From Papilionanthe hookeriana x Papilionanthe teres (lineage: Eukaryota > Streptophyta > Magnoliopsida > Asparagales > Orchidaceae), in the NCBI GenBank assembly GCA_022702705.1, contig CM040423.1:42190070-42254069 (forward strand): DNA of 64,000 nt, in the 5' to 3' direction. The translations under genes and the position numbers were made by a program. The notes beneath the pieces are model-generated. The model was not told where the DNA came from. It ran no database searches and saw only the letters and a list, made by a program, of their open reading frames with translations. Shown one piece after another: positions 23,251-33,306 of this stretch; the stretch's first letter is position 1, and every line of letters starts with the position of its first letter.

Positions 23251-23602
23251 GGAGAAAAAGTTGTGTACGTAAGATGTACGCAGAGATGCATACGTAAAAG
23301 GGTATAAGGAGGTTACACGGAAGTTATATCCAGGTTACAACCCCCTTAACCTACTTATAACTCCCCTGTAAACCCCCTGTAACCTATCAATAAGTCTGCG
23401 CTTCTGTTTTCATGCATTGGTAGGTTACATAAGGGTTACAAGAGGTTATAAGTAAATTACAGGAGGTATAAGGGGTTACAAGGGGGTTATAAGTATGTTA
23501 CAAGATGGTTGTAACCTGGATATAATCCCTGTGTAACCCTGATATATCCTATGTTTACGTACGCAGCTCTGCGTACATCTTACGTACGCAATTTTTTTCC
23601 TA
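23251..23602. mobile_element. 352-bp foldback (palindromic) element upstream of NPF1
   Basis: The two halves are inverted copies for about 150 bp each. The left arm begins GGAGAAAAAGTTGTGTACG and continues TAAGATGTACGCAGAG; the right arm, read on the minus strand, begins TAGGAAAAAAATTGCGTACG and continues TAAGATGTACGCAGAG. Both arms contain runs of GGTTACAAN and GGTTATAAG words. The element is bracketed by GTGCAG at 23245-23250 and 23603-23608, a plausible 6-bp target-site duplication. It encodes nothing. Transcription through it would give a long hairpin. Counterparts lie upstream of NPF2 and NPF3 but not NPF4. Confidence 0.85.
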
Positions 23603-23748
23603 GTGCAGGAGCACTTACCGCAACTTAATTTAATATGCTGCAAGTTTCCAATTACCAGGCCTCTGCCAAGGTAAAATTAATGACAGCATTTTTCTATAAT
23701 TTGTTTCTTCTGCTTGTTATAACATTTCCGACCAGAATAATTCTGGCA

Positions 23749-23762
23749 TTATATATATATAG
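23749..23762 (+). promoter_or_regulatory. TATA box of NPF1
   Basis: TTATATATATATAT lies about 45 bp before the start codon, which would give a very short leader. Equivalent boxes sit at about 42838 (NPF2) and 50441 (NPF3), each about 50 bp before its ATG. Confidence 0.55.
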
Positions 23763-23804
23763 AATGGTCTTCATTTGAGTTATGAATATCTCACTTCAGC
23801 ATTA

Positions 23805-25676
23805 ATGGGGGACGAAGAGAAGGGCAATGAGGAGCATAGGGAGGATGAGTACACGAAGGATGGAACAGTGGATCTCAGGGGACGGCCATTCCTTAGAGCC
23901 AAAGGAGGCGGATGGGCTGCAAGTTCCTGCATTCTTGGTAATTAATCAGATCTGAACAAACTAATTATTTTAATATTTATTAGTTGGCAAAATCAAATAA
24001 CTAAACAAATTAACTAATTACAGCCTCAGATGCGTTGGAGAGATTATCCTATTTTGGCGTTGCGCCAAATCTGATTCTTTACCTCACAAATGTTCTTCAT
24101 CAAGACACTGTAACTTCTGCAAACAATGTCACAAATTGGGTAGGAACTATAATGATGACTTCTGTCCTCGGTGCATTCATTGCAGATTCCTTTCTCGGGC
24201 GGTACCGAACTTACATAATCTGCTCCTTCATCTACCTTCCGGTTCGGTCGATGGATCTCTTGATTAATTAGTTGTTCATGGTCACCCAATGAGTACACAA
24301 ATAACTTGTATCATGTGCTATTGCAGGGCATGATCTTTCTGACTTTAACAGTCTCGCTTCCAGCTCTGAGACCACCAACTTGCGATTTATCCAGCCAGCT
24401 TAATTGCAAAGGGAATTCTCAAATAAGTATCTTCTATTTTGCGCTCTATATAATGGCTTTTGGGGTGGCAGGATTGAAGCCCAACTCTGCAGCCTTTGGT
24501 GCTGAACAATTTGATAAATTTGATCCCAAGGAACAGGCTCAGAAGATCTCCTTCTTCAATTGGTGGACCTTTGCCATCTCACTTGGGAACCTCTTAGCCA
24601 CCACACTGCTAATATACGTCGAAAATGATGTTAGTTGGTCACTTGGGTACACATTGGCCACAATTTTTTTGGCAATTTCCCTATTGGTCTTCGTGCTTGG
24701 CACTCCACTTTATAGGCATAAGCTGCCTTCTGGAAGCCCTTTCACCAGAGTAGCTCAGGTCGTTGTGGCAGCTATAAGAAAATCTATTGTAGCACTCCCT
24801 GATCAAGATTCCACTAACGATCGCCATGAGCTCTCAACTTCATTAACACTGAAGTTTTTTGACAAAGCCGCTGTAAAAACTAACAGCAGCAACTCAGATA
24901 GTCCATGGATGTTGTGCCCAGTTTCTCAGGTGGAGGAAACAAAGCAAATTATTAGAATAATCCCAATGTTTATGTTGACGGTTATGCCGAGTCTGATGAT
25001 GGCTCAAGTGTTTACATTCTTCGTCAAACAAGGCACTACTTTAGATCCAAGAATGGGGCCTCACTTCAAGTTACCTCCAGCCAATCTCACTGCTGTCTAC
25101 ATGTTCTCAACCTTAGCAGGAGTTGTAGTCTACGACAGATTGTTGATGCCATTGGCGAGGAAGCACACAAATGATCCTCGCGGAATCACATTTTTGCAAA
25201 GGATTGGGATTGGATTAGTCATGCATGTTTTTATCATGCTGGGGGCAGCGTTTGTAGAGAGATGGAGATTAAGTAGTAAGAGCAGCACTACAACTATTTT
25301 TGTTCTTCTTCCACAATTTGCATTGATGGGGATAGCCGAAGTGTTTGCGGCCGTTGGTAAGATGGAATTCTTTTATGATCAATCGCCGGAGCGCATGAAG
25401 AGCTTGGGGGCTTCACTCTTTTTCCTTAGCAATGGTATTGGGAGCTTCGCTAGCAGTTTCCTTCTTTTGATTGTATCGATGCTTACACAAAAGGACGGAG
25501 GAAGGGGATGGATTCAGAATAACTTGAATTCATCTCATCTGGATTACTATTATGCACTTCTAGCTGTTTTGAGTGCAATAAATCTGTTATTATTCTTAGC
25601 CCTTTCTAAGTTATATGTTTACAGATGTGTTGCTGTAAATTCAGCACCTGATCGGGAGAAGGAAGGCAGCAAGTGA
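23805..25676 (+). CDS. NPF1: NRT1/PTR-family proton-coupled transporter (NPF5-like)
   Basis: Three exons: 23805-23937, 24024-24241 and 24327-25676, joined by GT-AG introns of 86 and 85 bp (phases 1 and 0), encoding 566 residues, normal for the NPF/POT family. This major-facilitator family carries nitrate, di/tripeptides, hormones or glucosinolates with protons across plasma or vacuolar membranes; the substrate here is unknown. Visible features are the N-terminal DGTVDLRGRP, the TM1 motif DALER (residues 47-51; canonical ExxER), the PTR signature LGAFIADSFLGRY, GLKPN with the salt-bridge-type Lys at about 168, FGAEQFD, SFFNWWTFAISLGNL, a cytoplasmic loop with FDKAAV, and MEFFYDQSPERMKSLG, which is NPF5-like. 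The start ATG was chosen because it lies after the TATA box and matches the paralogues. No stop or frameshift is seen. The gene is a mosaic: up to about 24.4 kb it matches NPF2, after that NPF3. Confidence 0.9.
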
Positions 25677-25982
25677 TGAATCAAATGCAATAACTAAATG
25701 TATTTTTAGGCTGCTGATTCGTCTTGGCTGGCCTGTTTCTTTTCTTCTAATATTACATCCATCTTTGAATTTGTATTCTGTCTTTTAGGTTCTTGATAGA
25801 TTCCCTCAAGCGACAATGATACCCATATGAGACGTTTTTTTACTTTATTTTATTCATTTCTCATATATGTAGATTAGTGGGCAAAGTAATCTTAATTTAT
25901 GCAGGACCTATATATATGTCAAGCAATTTCCTGGAAAAAAAATATTTATATAGACAAAATATTTTAGGTTACATACATTGTT
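25677..25982. other. NPF1 3' flank
   Basis: This is 3'-untranslated or flanking sequence shared with NPF2 (44732-45088) and NPF3 (52371-52678). Homology with unit 2 ends at about 25981, just before the SINE tail. No strong polyadenylation signal stands out. Confidence 0.5.
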
Positions 25983-26232
25983 CTTTTATTATTATTATTA
26001 TTTATTTATTTTTTTTTTTGTAAAATATTGGTTGACAGGTGAAATGCCAACTAATCTCTTTGGCTCTGAATCCCGCTAGGATTCGGATTGAACCCCGTGA
26101 GGCAATCGATTCATGTACAAACTTCATATAAAAGACAACTCGTCTCGAAGGTATTTGAACCTCCAACCTGAGAGGACTTACACTAACAAACAGATGCTCT
26201 TCCAACAGAAAGAGGACGTGGCTCAGCTTATA
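25983..26232 (-). mobile_element. tRNA-derived SINE, minus strand (unit 1)
   Basis: On the minus strand there is an A-box-like GTTGGAAGAGC (26197-26207) and a B-box-like GGTTCAAATAC (26151-26161), then a unique body containing GGGGTTCAATCCGAATCC, ending in an A-rich/(AAT)n tail at 25983-26019. This is the layout of a tRNA-headed SINE. The tRNA cloverleaf is degraded, so it is not a working tRNA. The copy in unit 3 (52679-52915) has the intact B box GGTTCAAATCCC. Confidence 0.7.
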
Positions 26233-26269
26233 TACATACTATATAATTCTTATATTATATATATATATT

Positions 26270-26395
26270 TAACGTACACTCGGGCGGCACGTTGGTTGGC
26301 AGCTCAATTGTAAGTCCACTTGGATCCAGATTTGATTCCCATCGAGAATGAATGCACACCCTTTGTGGGATCGGTATTTGGGGGACGATCACCCC

Positions 26396-26457
<62 letters not shown>
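26270..26457 (+). mobile_element. Possible second SINE-like segment with (TA)n tail
   Basis: GTTGGTTGGCAGCTC and GATTTGATTCCCA, about 35 bp apart, resemble degraded A and B boxes. They are followed by a conserved body (GGGATCGGTATTTGGGGGACG) and then a pure TA run at 26401-26457. The same segment is at 52966-53163. The boxes are weak, so this could be an unclassified repeat. Confidence 0.35.
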
Positions 26458-26460
<3 letters not shown>

Positions 26461-27790
26461 CAACTAATATATCACAATTAGATACATCTTCTCATGCAAA
26501 ATTTTATATTGTTAAAAAAATTATAAATGTAAATATCAAATTTTGATCGTTAGATACCGAAACACATCAGAATTGTGGGTATGAAGGGGTTGAAGATATT
26601 CCCTTCCAGTATGAATTGATTCCAAGATGATGACGTCCATATTTGCATTTTAGTATATAAATTTTATTTTCTATTAATGGTCATCTTCATAATTTTGAAT
26701 TATTTTATAGAGAGGGGGAACTTAAAGTCCATCGTTTTATCTCATTAAATAGAAAACATTAAAGCTGTTTACTTTAAACAGGTTTAGATCTAAAGAACTC
26801 TCTTTGAAAGCTACGTCGAAAATACGACATTGATTTAAATCAATTTTTATTTTGATTACTCCTTTTTTGCAATGGAAAAACATCAAAAATCTTGATTTTT
26901 TTTTATTTTTTATTTTTTCTTCCAAGTAGATTTAAAACTTATGGCAACGAGATAAAGATTTTTGAAAGCTATGACAGAATAAAATAATTATATCCCTTCA
27001 AAAGATTTCTCTTGAATAAGGCATCAAAGTTTGTTTGATTGGGAAAAGTCTGATAATCTTGTTGGGGTATTATCTGTTGGTTGAACATAACAACAAGTTA
27101 TATGCCATCAACAAATTTTCATCATCCACACAAATCTCGAGTCATATCACGAATCTCGTGGGTGACACAAATCTCGAACTAATTTTTTGAACAAGAAATG
27201 TTCACACTATGATTTAAAAATAAGTCGGCTAAAACTTCAATTTTAGCAAACTTATATATAAATTGATCGTCACGACGAGACGTACCCTATGATACCAAAA
27301 TTGATCTAATCAAAGTCAGATCAGGCTCAGAACATGTTGTTGAACTGCTTTTGGAAGCTTCAAGTTCATAATTGGAAGGGCAAACAAATATCAAAATCTG
27401 ACATGCTTATATTCAAATTGAGCAAGCTGCCAAGGCGAATCCAACGAGCCCATGATCACTCAATCCGACATCATTAATGTACAAATGTCATTCAATCGGG
27501 TGAACTTTTCCTGGCAGTCTGATTGAGTGGTATGAATTTTTTCCTTATTTTCAATTTAAGCTCTATAAATAAAGTCATACCCCCTATTGAAAGTAGGGAC
27601 CATGAGTCAATAGAAGACTGAAGCTTAGAGGAGGAGTTGAAATCTAGCATCACTTTTACACTACAAATCTAGTTAATACCTTCCACTCCTGTAACCACAG
27701 ACCATTGTCGACCACTGCACTCCAGCCACCATCGACCACCGTCAGTTTCCCCTAATTCGTTATAATGAAATCCCTTGCAGAATTACCACG
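26458..27790. other. Intergenic AT-rich spacer (unit 1)
   Basis: No gene is recognised. It is conserved with unit 3 (53164-54500) with indels. A CTCTATAAATAAAG TATA-like motif near 27571 precedes a retroelement-leader-like stretch (GTCATACCCCCTATTG), also found near 54283. That could be an LTR remnant, but no partner LTR was found. Confidence 0.4.
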
Positions 27791-27844
27791 TGCGCTGTGA
27801 AATTTTGGCGTACATTGTAGAGTAACAGGACATCATGCAAAACA

Positions 27845-28551
27845 ATGCACTCCACATATAATGTAATTAAGTCTTCCAGAGACGGCATAATAACGCACAT
27901 CAAATATAGTGCAACGACACAGTCCGATGACTGTGTAAAAATGCACTCTATATACGGTTTAATGAAGCCTCCCAAAGACTATATAACAATGCACTCTGAA
28001 GACAAGGCCTTTTCCAGGCTTCTAAAGATATGTACTTGCAGCCCGCGACTATGGCCTACCTGGTCCATGGCTTGTGCAGCTTCTGACTTCAGCATCTGCA
28101 GCCTATGGATGTCATTGCATCTCACTACTACAGTCTATGTGACCAACTACTCCTACTTAGTCCACAACTCGTGTAGCTCCCGACACTAGTCTCTGCAGTC
28201 TATGTGTGTCATCACAGCTCACCACTATGCCCTATATTACCAATTATTGTCTACTTGGTCTATAGTTGGTCAAACTCCTGACTCTAGCCTCTGCGGCCTA
28301 CAAACATCATCACAACTCACCACTATAGTCTACATAACCAACTACGAACTACATGGTCCACAGCTTGTCCATCCCTCGACTCTAATCTCTGCAACATTCA
28401 GACATCATCATAGCTCACCACAATTGCCTACATGACCAGCTACGACTTATGTAGTCCACAAATATTGCATCTCTTAACTCTAGCTTTAGTGGCATATTGA
28501 CGTCATCACAGCTCACCAATATGGCTTATGTGACCAATGACGACATACGCG
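27845..28551. repeat. 48-bp then 97-98 bp tandem repeats (unit 1)
   Basis: A 48-bp period is marked by ATGCACTC-type anchors at 27845, 27893, 27941 and 27989. Then a 97-98 bp period is marked by TCATCACAGCTCACCACTATG-type anchors at 28112, 28209, 28307, 28405 and 28503. The 97-bp period is about twice 48. Unit 3 has one more 97-bp unit (six anchors). The 48-bp part is in frame for 16-residue repeats (consensus near MHSTYxxxKxxxDxIT), open in both copies. Confidence 0.85.
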
Positions 28552-29490
28552 CATTACAATAATTGAGTAAATTTGCATCGAACTTACCAGATGCAAAACA
28601 AAGGCAAATCCGATGATAATACGAGATTATCGTCATATTTGTATACGTCTGAATATACTTTACGTTAAACTTGCGTCACAAAAATTTGACACTTTTTTTA
28701 ATGTCTTATTTGCATCTTATTTGCATCGATTAATATTGAGATTGTACGTATGTCTGAATATGCGTATAAAAAACAGATGTGAAGTATTTGCATGGGCTTG
28801 CCGTCGGATTTGCAACAGAAATATCAAAGACTAGTGATAAATAATTGTTGTATGCGCGTCACGATATGCAATACAAATCAGAAGCAAAACTTTATAAAAA
28901 AAACGATTATATTTGCAAAACCTGCACACCACTAACAATGTATATCACAACAATATATTAATGCATTACAACAACACAGTTTATAGCCCAAATAAATACC
29001 AATAATGAAAAGTAAAATAATGTCACAAGTGGTCCCAAATCTCAACAATAAAATTCAAAAGAAATTCCATCATAAAAATTCAATGTAATGTTGAATGATA
29101 AAAAGAAAACATAAAAAAAAACCACTATTCCTCATCCCCAACACATTCACCAGCCCATCACCCATACCCCCCCCCCCCCCCCCTCATCCTCCTCAACCAA
29201 TGACGTCATTGATTGCTTGTCCCGATGATCTGCTAAACTCTACCCTATGTTGAAATTGCATCATCTGGTCATGCAACTGTAAGAGCTCTTCGTTCATGAC
29301 AACGACCCGCCTGACAAGAGTATCTATGGCGAGCTTGGTGAACTCATTGGAGCATGAGTGATCTCGGCCTCAAAGGCTATACCCCTCATATCAAGGCCAT
29401 GGACCCTCCATTTCCTCCCTCCCTCTGCCTGCGTCTATAGCTTGAACTAGGACTGTGCAGTGGTAGAATGGCTAAACTTAGTTGAGATCC
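28552..29490 (-). mobile_element. CACTA-like transposon end (unit 1, right)
   Basis: It begins CATTACAATAATTGAGTAAA, followed by 350 bp of short motifs (TTTGCATC, GGCAAATCCGATG, CGTCGGATTTGCAACAG) like subterminal repeats, then an AT-rich 3'-UTR-like part. Around 29.2-29.4 kb the minus strand reads VVVMNEELLQLHDQMMQFQ, reminiscent of the helical C-terminus of plant En/Spm ORF1 products. That match is from memory and weak. The interior lies to the right, the same direction as the left-hand CACTA-like end, so the two are not the ends of one element. Confidence 0.42.
29165..29184. repeat. Poly-C run
   Basis: An uninterrupted run of about 17 C in unit 1. The equivalent site in unit 3 (55980-56008) is a (CCT)n run, so the tract has been rebuilt since duplication. 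Confidence 0.8.
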
Positions 29491-29579
29491 ATCAATTGGA
29501 TTATACATATTATTGAATTTCTGAGTAGATTGTCTGAATTAAATTTTTCAACAACATTCTCTTTACTTAAAATCTAATT

Positions 29580-30164
29580 TTGCTCATAATATTTATCATT
29601 TAAGTTTTATAAATGATTTTATTATGTATAATGACTATTAATTCCATAAGAACTATTAAGCAATTTTTAATATCTTTTGAAAGTTACATTGGCTTAACTT
29701 TTAACAATTCTAAATGTGATTTTATCCCTACTAACACTATGAATTTGTCTTTCATAAATAGATTAAAGGTTTTTTAACTTATGCATGCATTCTTATGTTA
29801 TTAAATATCTTGGTGTTCGCATATTTAAAGGGAAAAAATGAGTTTTTTATTTGATGAGATGATTGATTCCACGAGGAATAGACTTTTTGATTGGAATTTT
29901 ATCAATTATTTATGGGAGGAAGATTTACACTAATGAGATATGTGTTCGTTTCTCTTTTCTTCTATCTTCTCTACTCTGTTTAACCCTCTGTTCAAGTTTG
30001 TAAAACAAGTGAAAGTTTGATCTGGGCTATTTTTCTCAAGAAAAGTCTATACACTAGACTTCTTGACATAAAATCTAATTTTCTTTTGATTAAGAAGCCT
30101 TGGGTGTAAATATGTTCATATTGAAAACCATAATCATCCATTTATCGATTGGTTTTGTTCTTTT
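29580..30164 (+). mobile_element. LINE reverse-transcriptase relic
   Basis: With frameshifts and stops the plus strand reads FESYIGLTFNNSKCDFIP, then KYLGVRIFKGK and FDEMIDSTRNRLFDWNF, the region after the RT catalytic box in plant L1-like elements (compare YLG.PIFKG). It differs from the LINE in units 1 and 2. It abuts the terminus of the minus-strand family X copy at about 30.17 kb and is absent from unit 3, so it lies outside the duplication. Confidence 0.65.
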
Positions 30165-32769
30165 TTTTTAGGAGTCGTTAATTTGTCTATCATTGTATAA
30201 TTCCCTTTTCTGAATAAATTTCTCTTCTCGATCAAATGAATGATCTAGAGAAGAGAGCAATCGAAAGGTAAGGACATGCGACAAGGAAGGCAAACAAGAG
30301 AAAGAATGAGAAAGACCTCCGTAAAATAAACTTTATGTGATATCCCAAGAGTGTACATCCAAACAAGATCAGATCGAAATGCCTTAGAAATATATCTGCG
30401 AAGAGGACCCTACGAAAGGAACCACAACCAGAGATTCAAGTGTGTGCGCTTATTCTAGGGTCAAGATCATTTCCCAAAGGGATGTATCTCTTTGGTTAAT
30501 TACATCTTAGGGATGCCCACAAGTACTCTCGATTAAAAGAATCATGCTTACACTTGTATAACGACTAGTAAAATGTGTCACAAAGGATGATTACTTCACA
30601 GGAGCGTCCCGATGGGTTCAAATTTTGCACTGATCCATACGGGCAGAGAGTGAGTCTCTCATGATCCCAAGGGATGGCGGCTTATTGACGACTAGAGCAT
30701 AAGAAATAAGCGGGTCATCCCATTCGGTCCACAGTATGCATCAAATGTCAGACTAGGTCATAAGGGTAGAGGGTAAATTACTGTATTCCAAATGGCCGGC
30801 GACCAATCTATAATCAAGCCTACAAGATGACGTCAACGAAACATCAAGAGGAGCAGCCGGGCACAAAAGGGGTAAACAAATGAAGGGTAGAGTAATCCTA
30901 ATTGGGTAAAGATAGATGGGCCTTGATACCGCAGATACGTCATCTCAAGCTTTCAGGACCCCAAGTCTACCTGGTCGTGATGGGACGACCCAACACCACC
31001 GAAGACAACCTTGTTAGCATTCCATGAATTTTTTCGTCCAAGGAGGAATTGGTCTCTCTTAGGTCAAGAGAAGGAAACTCTAATCCTATGACCAATATTA
31101 GTAGGAAGAGCAGAGGTGGAACTTATACCCATTAAAGTGGTGAGGATGCCACTGGAGTGGAAAAGAGAGGAGTGGTCAAGCTGTAAAGGTAAACACACTA
31201 AAAAATGGACTTACTCCTCGTCTGGGTCTGGGAAGTCTTTAACACCTAAGAAGCATTGGACAACCACCTAAATATAAATCTATACCGGGCTAGTCGGGTT
31301 GGAAGCATAGGGACTTCTCATCGAGACATGCAATATGATGCAGTTTTTTAATAAGTAATAAACATGGAGGCTTTGTTAATTATAACTTGGGTGAAGGCTA
31401 TGCTATGCAACCCATTTAAAATCCGCCCCGAAGACCAATGTAGAAAATAAAATGCAGATATTGAAAATCTTGAATGTTTTAATTATAAACTTTACTTAGT
31501 ATTAAATTTTTATTTGGATTTTGTAAAAAAATTATTAATTTTTTAGGTCCTAGCAAGCCCAAGTAATTTGCAAAATTCCTAAACAATCCACAAGATAATA
31601 CGGGTGAAACATGCAATCACAAGCAAAAAACTGAAAAGTAATGTAAGTCAAATCAAAAGAATAAGAAAGTTTGGGTGTCATTGTAGGGCCAAGCATCGTA
31701 TAATACACGTCCTAATTCTATACAATAATGAAATTTAAAAGTAAGGTACTAGGCGTGAGCAAACAACTCCTGGTCCCCGTCACGTGATTCTGCTTGTCAG
31801 GCTCCTCGGAACTAATGCACAAACCTTATTTCTAATACAGGCTATCTTAGGGTCTCTAAAAAGTACATATGAAAAGTAAAAGAAAAAAAAGGACTCAGCC
31901 TGCATAGAAATAAGGTTAGCAGAAAAGGTTATTTACATGTAACACATATGAGCCATGCCTGATGAGAGGACCTTAGTGACACCTGCAAAAAAGAGTTAGT
32001 CATTCAAATCAGTACTTGCTCCTTCCTGGTACAGGTGTATCTGTGTGATTAGGCATGGCTCCTTGTAGGTAAACTGCCCCTAACATACAAATGCACACGT
32101 TTCACACCCAATAAACACATAAAGCAACATGAAAGTCATGTTTGACTAGGGCAACCAAACCAGTAGAGAACTATAGCCAAGACATCGAAAATGACTACCC
32201 AGCATCATAGCCCTTAGCCTATCAATGCATTTAATGCATAGTGTACTATGACAACATCTAGGTGAGTGCATGGTTAAGTAAGAAGGCAGGCATATGTTTT
32301 GCCGGAGTTGCCATATCCGACCCCATTCTAAGGATCCAAGGATTCTAAGAGTTGTTAATAGATGTAGGTTTTATGGAATACTTTTAAAAGGTTAACCTCA
32401 TATTCGATCTAAGCTAAATATGTAAGTAATTTCAAAATAGATTTAGGAAAATATGATGCGTATGTAATAAAAAATAATTTTTTATACTTTAAAATAGGTT
32501 CTAAGAAATGAAAATTTTAAGTACCACTTATTAGTTCTCTTGGAACCTTAACACAATATACACGTGATGGTCCACAGTGTGATTACTTGTATTGCCCGCG
32601 GAGACATCCTCGCGGGCAATACTAGCTACCGCATTGTGACCAACAGAGGGACAATAATCTAACAAGCCAGCTTCATCATAGAGATTATCAGAGAACGCAT
32701 GCAAAAGCAACATGATCCAGTGTAGTGTGACAATGCACAGTGTTGTCATGAGATAACAAACATTCGACA

Positions 32770-33306
32770 CTAGTATAAAGTGGCAAATACCAATGACAAA
32801 TGCACCGACTGTGCGGTAGCGTGCATGCAAAACATACAACACAAATATGGATGAGTGTGCTGAGGAGGCAGCGACTCGGAAGTGAGAGTGTCGAGGTGGC
32901 AGTAATTTGAGAATGACACGTGGGATTCTGGTTGAGTGTGGTCCTTATTAGTGGAGAACCACACAATGGGTAGGCTTGGTGTGTAAGCCGTCTCCAAACA
33001 AAACACGTAAGTGTTAAAGATGTGTAAGTAGGAACAGTGACTTAAATGCAAATCACAAACACATAACATGCAAACAACTGGTATGCTATGCAAACGAACA
33101 TGCAAAGGTGCGCAAGTGCAAATGCAAACACGAAAGACGTGATGTATGGTGACATATGAGAATGACAAGGAACGGACACCAAGTGTTGTGCCTAAAGAGG
33201 GCATTGACCCACCATATGGGGGCATATGCTCACAGATGCACCAAGGGGTACAACAGTGAATGTGTTCATGCAAGCAATATGAAATAGACATGCAATCATG
33301 CAACAT
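32770..33306 (-). other. Unrecognised Cys/His-rich open frame, 178 codons (unit 2)
   Basis: Duplicate of the 174-codon frame at 14685-15209, four codons longer through small indels near its C-terminus. No family is recognised; it lies in a family X fragment rich in TGCATG words. Coding status is doubtful. Confidence 0.2.

Larger units (their letters stand above)
14189..29530. repeat. Duplicated unit 1 of the NPF array
   Basis: The left border is at GGCAGACATATGTTTTGCCG, which matches GGCAGGCATATGTTTTGCCG at 32285. From here to about 25.98 kb the order and sequence follow unit 2 (to about 45.09 kb), apart from a 1-kb deletion near 22998. From the middle of the NPF gene to about 29.53 kb the sequence follows unit 3 (to about 56.39 kb). 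The unit contains family X fragment, LINE, solo LTR, copia, CACTA-like end, foldback, NPF1, SINE, minisatellite and a second CACTA-like end. Confidence 0.9.

Noticed and set aside
24044..24298. 84-codon minus-strand frame, repeated at 43132-43377
   Set aside because: Antisense shadow of NPF exon 2.
26002..26205. 67-codon minus-strand frame, repeated at 52658-52900
   Set aside because: It coincides with the body of the SINE and runs into its A-rich tail.
26130..26225. Possible tRNA gene
   Set aside because: The A/B-box spacing is tRNA-like, but the cloverleaf arms do not pair and a SINE body with tail follows. Treated as a SINE head.
22326..28836. One intact CACTA element carrying NPF1, with TAGTG at 28832-28836 as the right end
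   Set aside because: The 3-bp flanks do not match (TGA against ATA), unit 3 has CAGTG at this place, and subterminal-type motifs continue beyond it.
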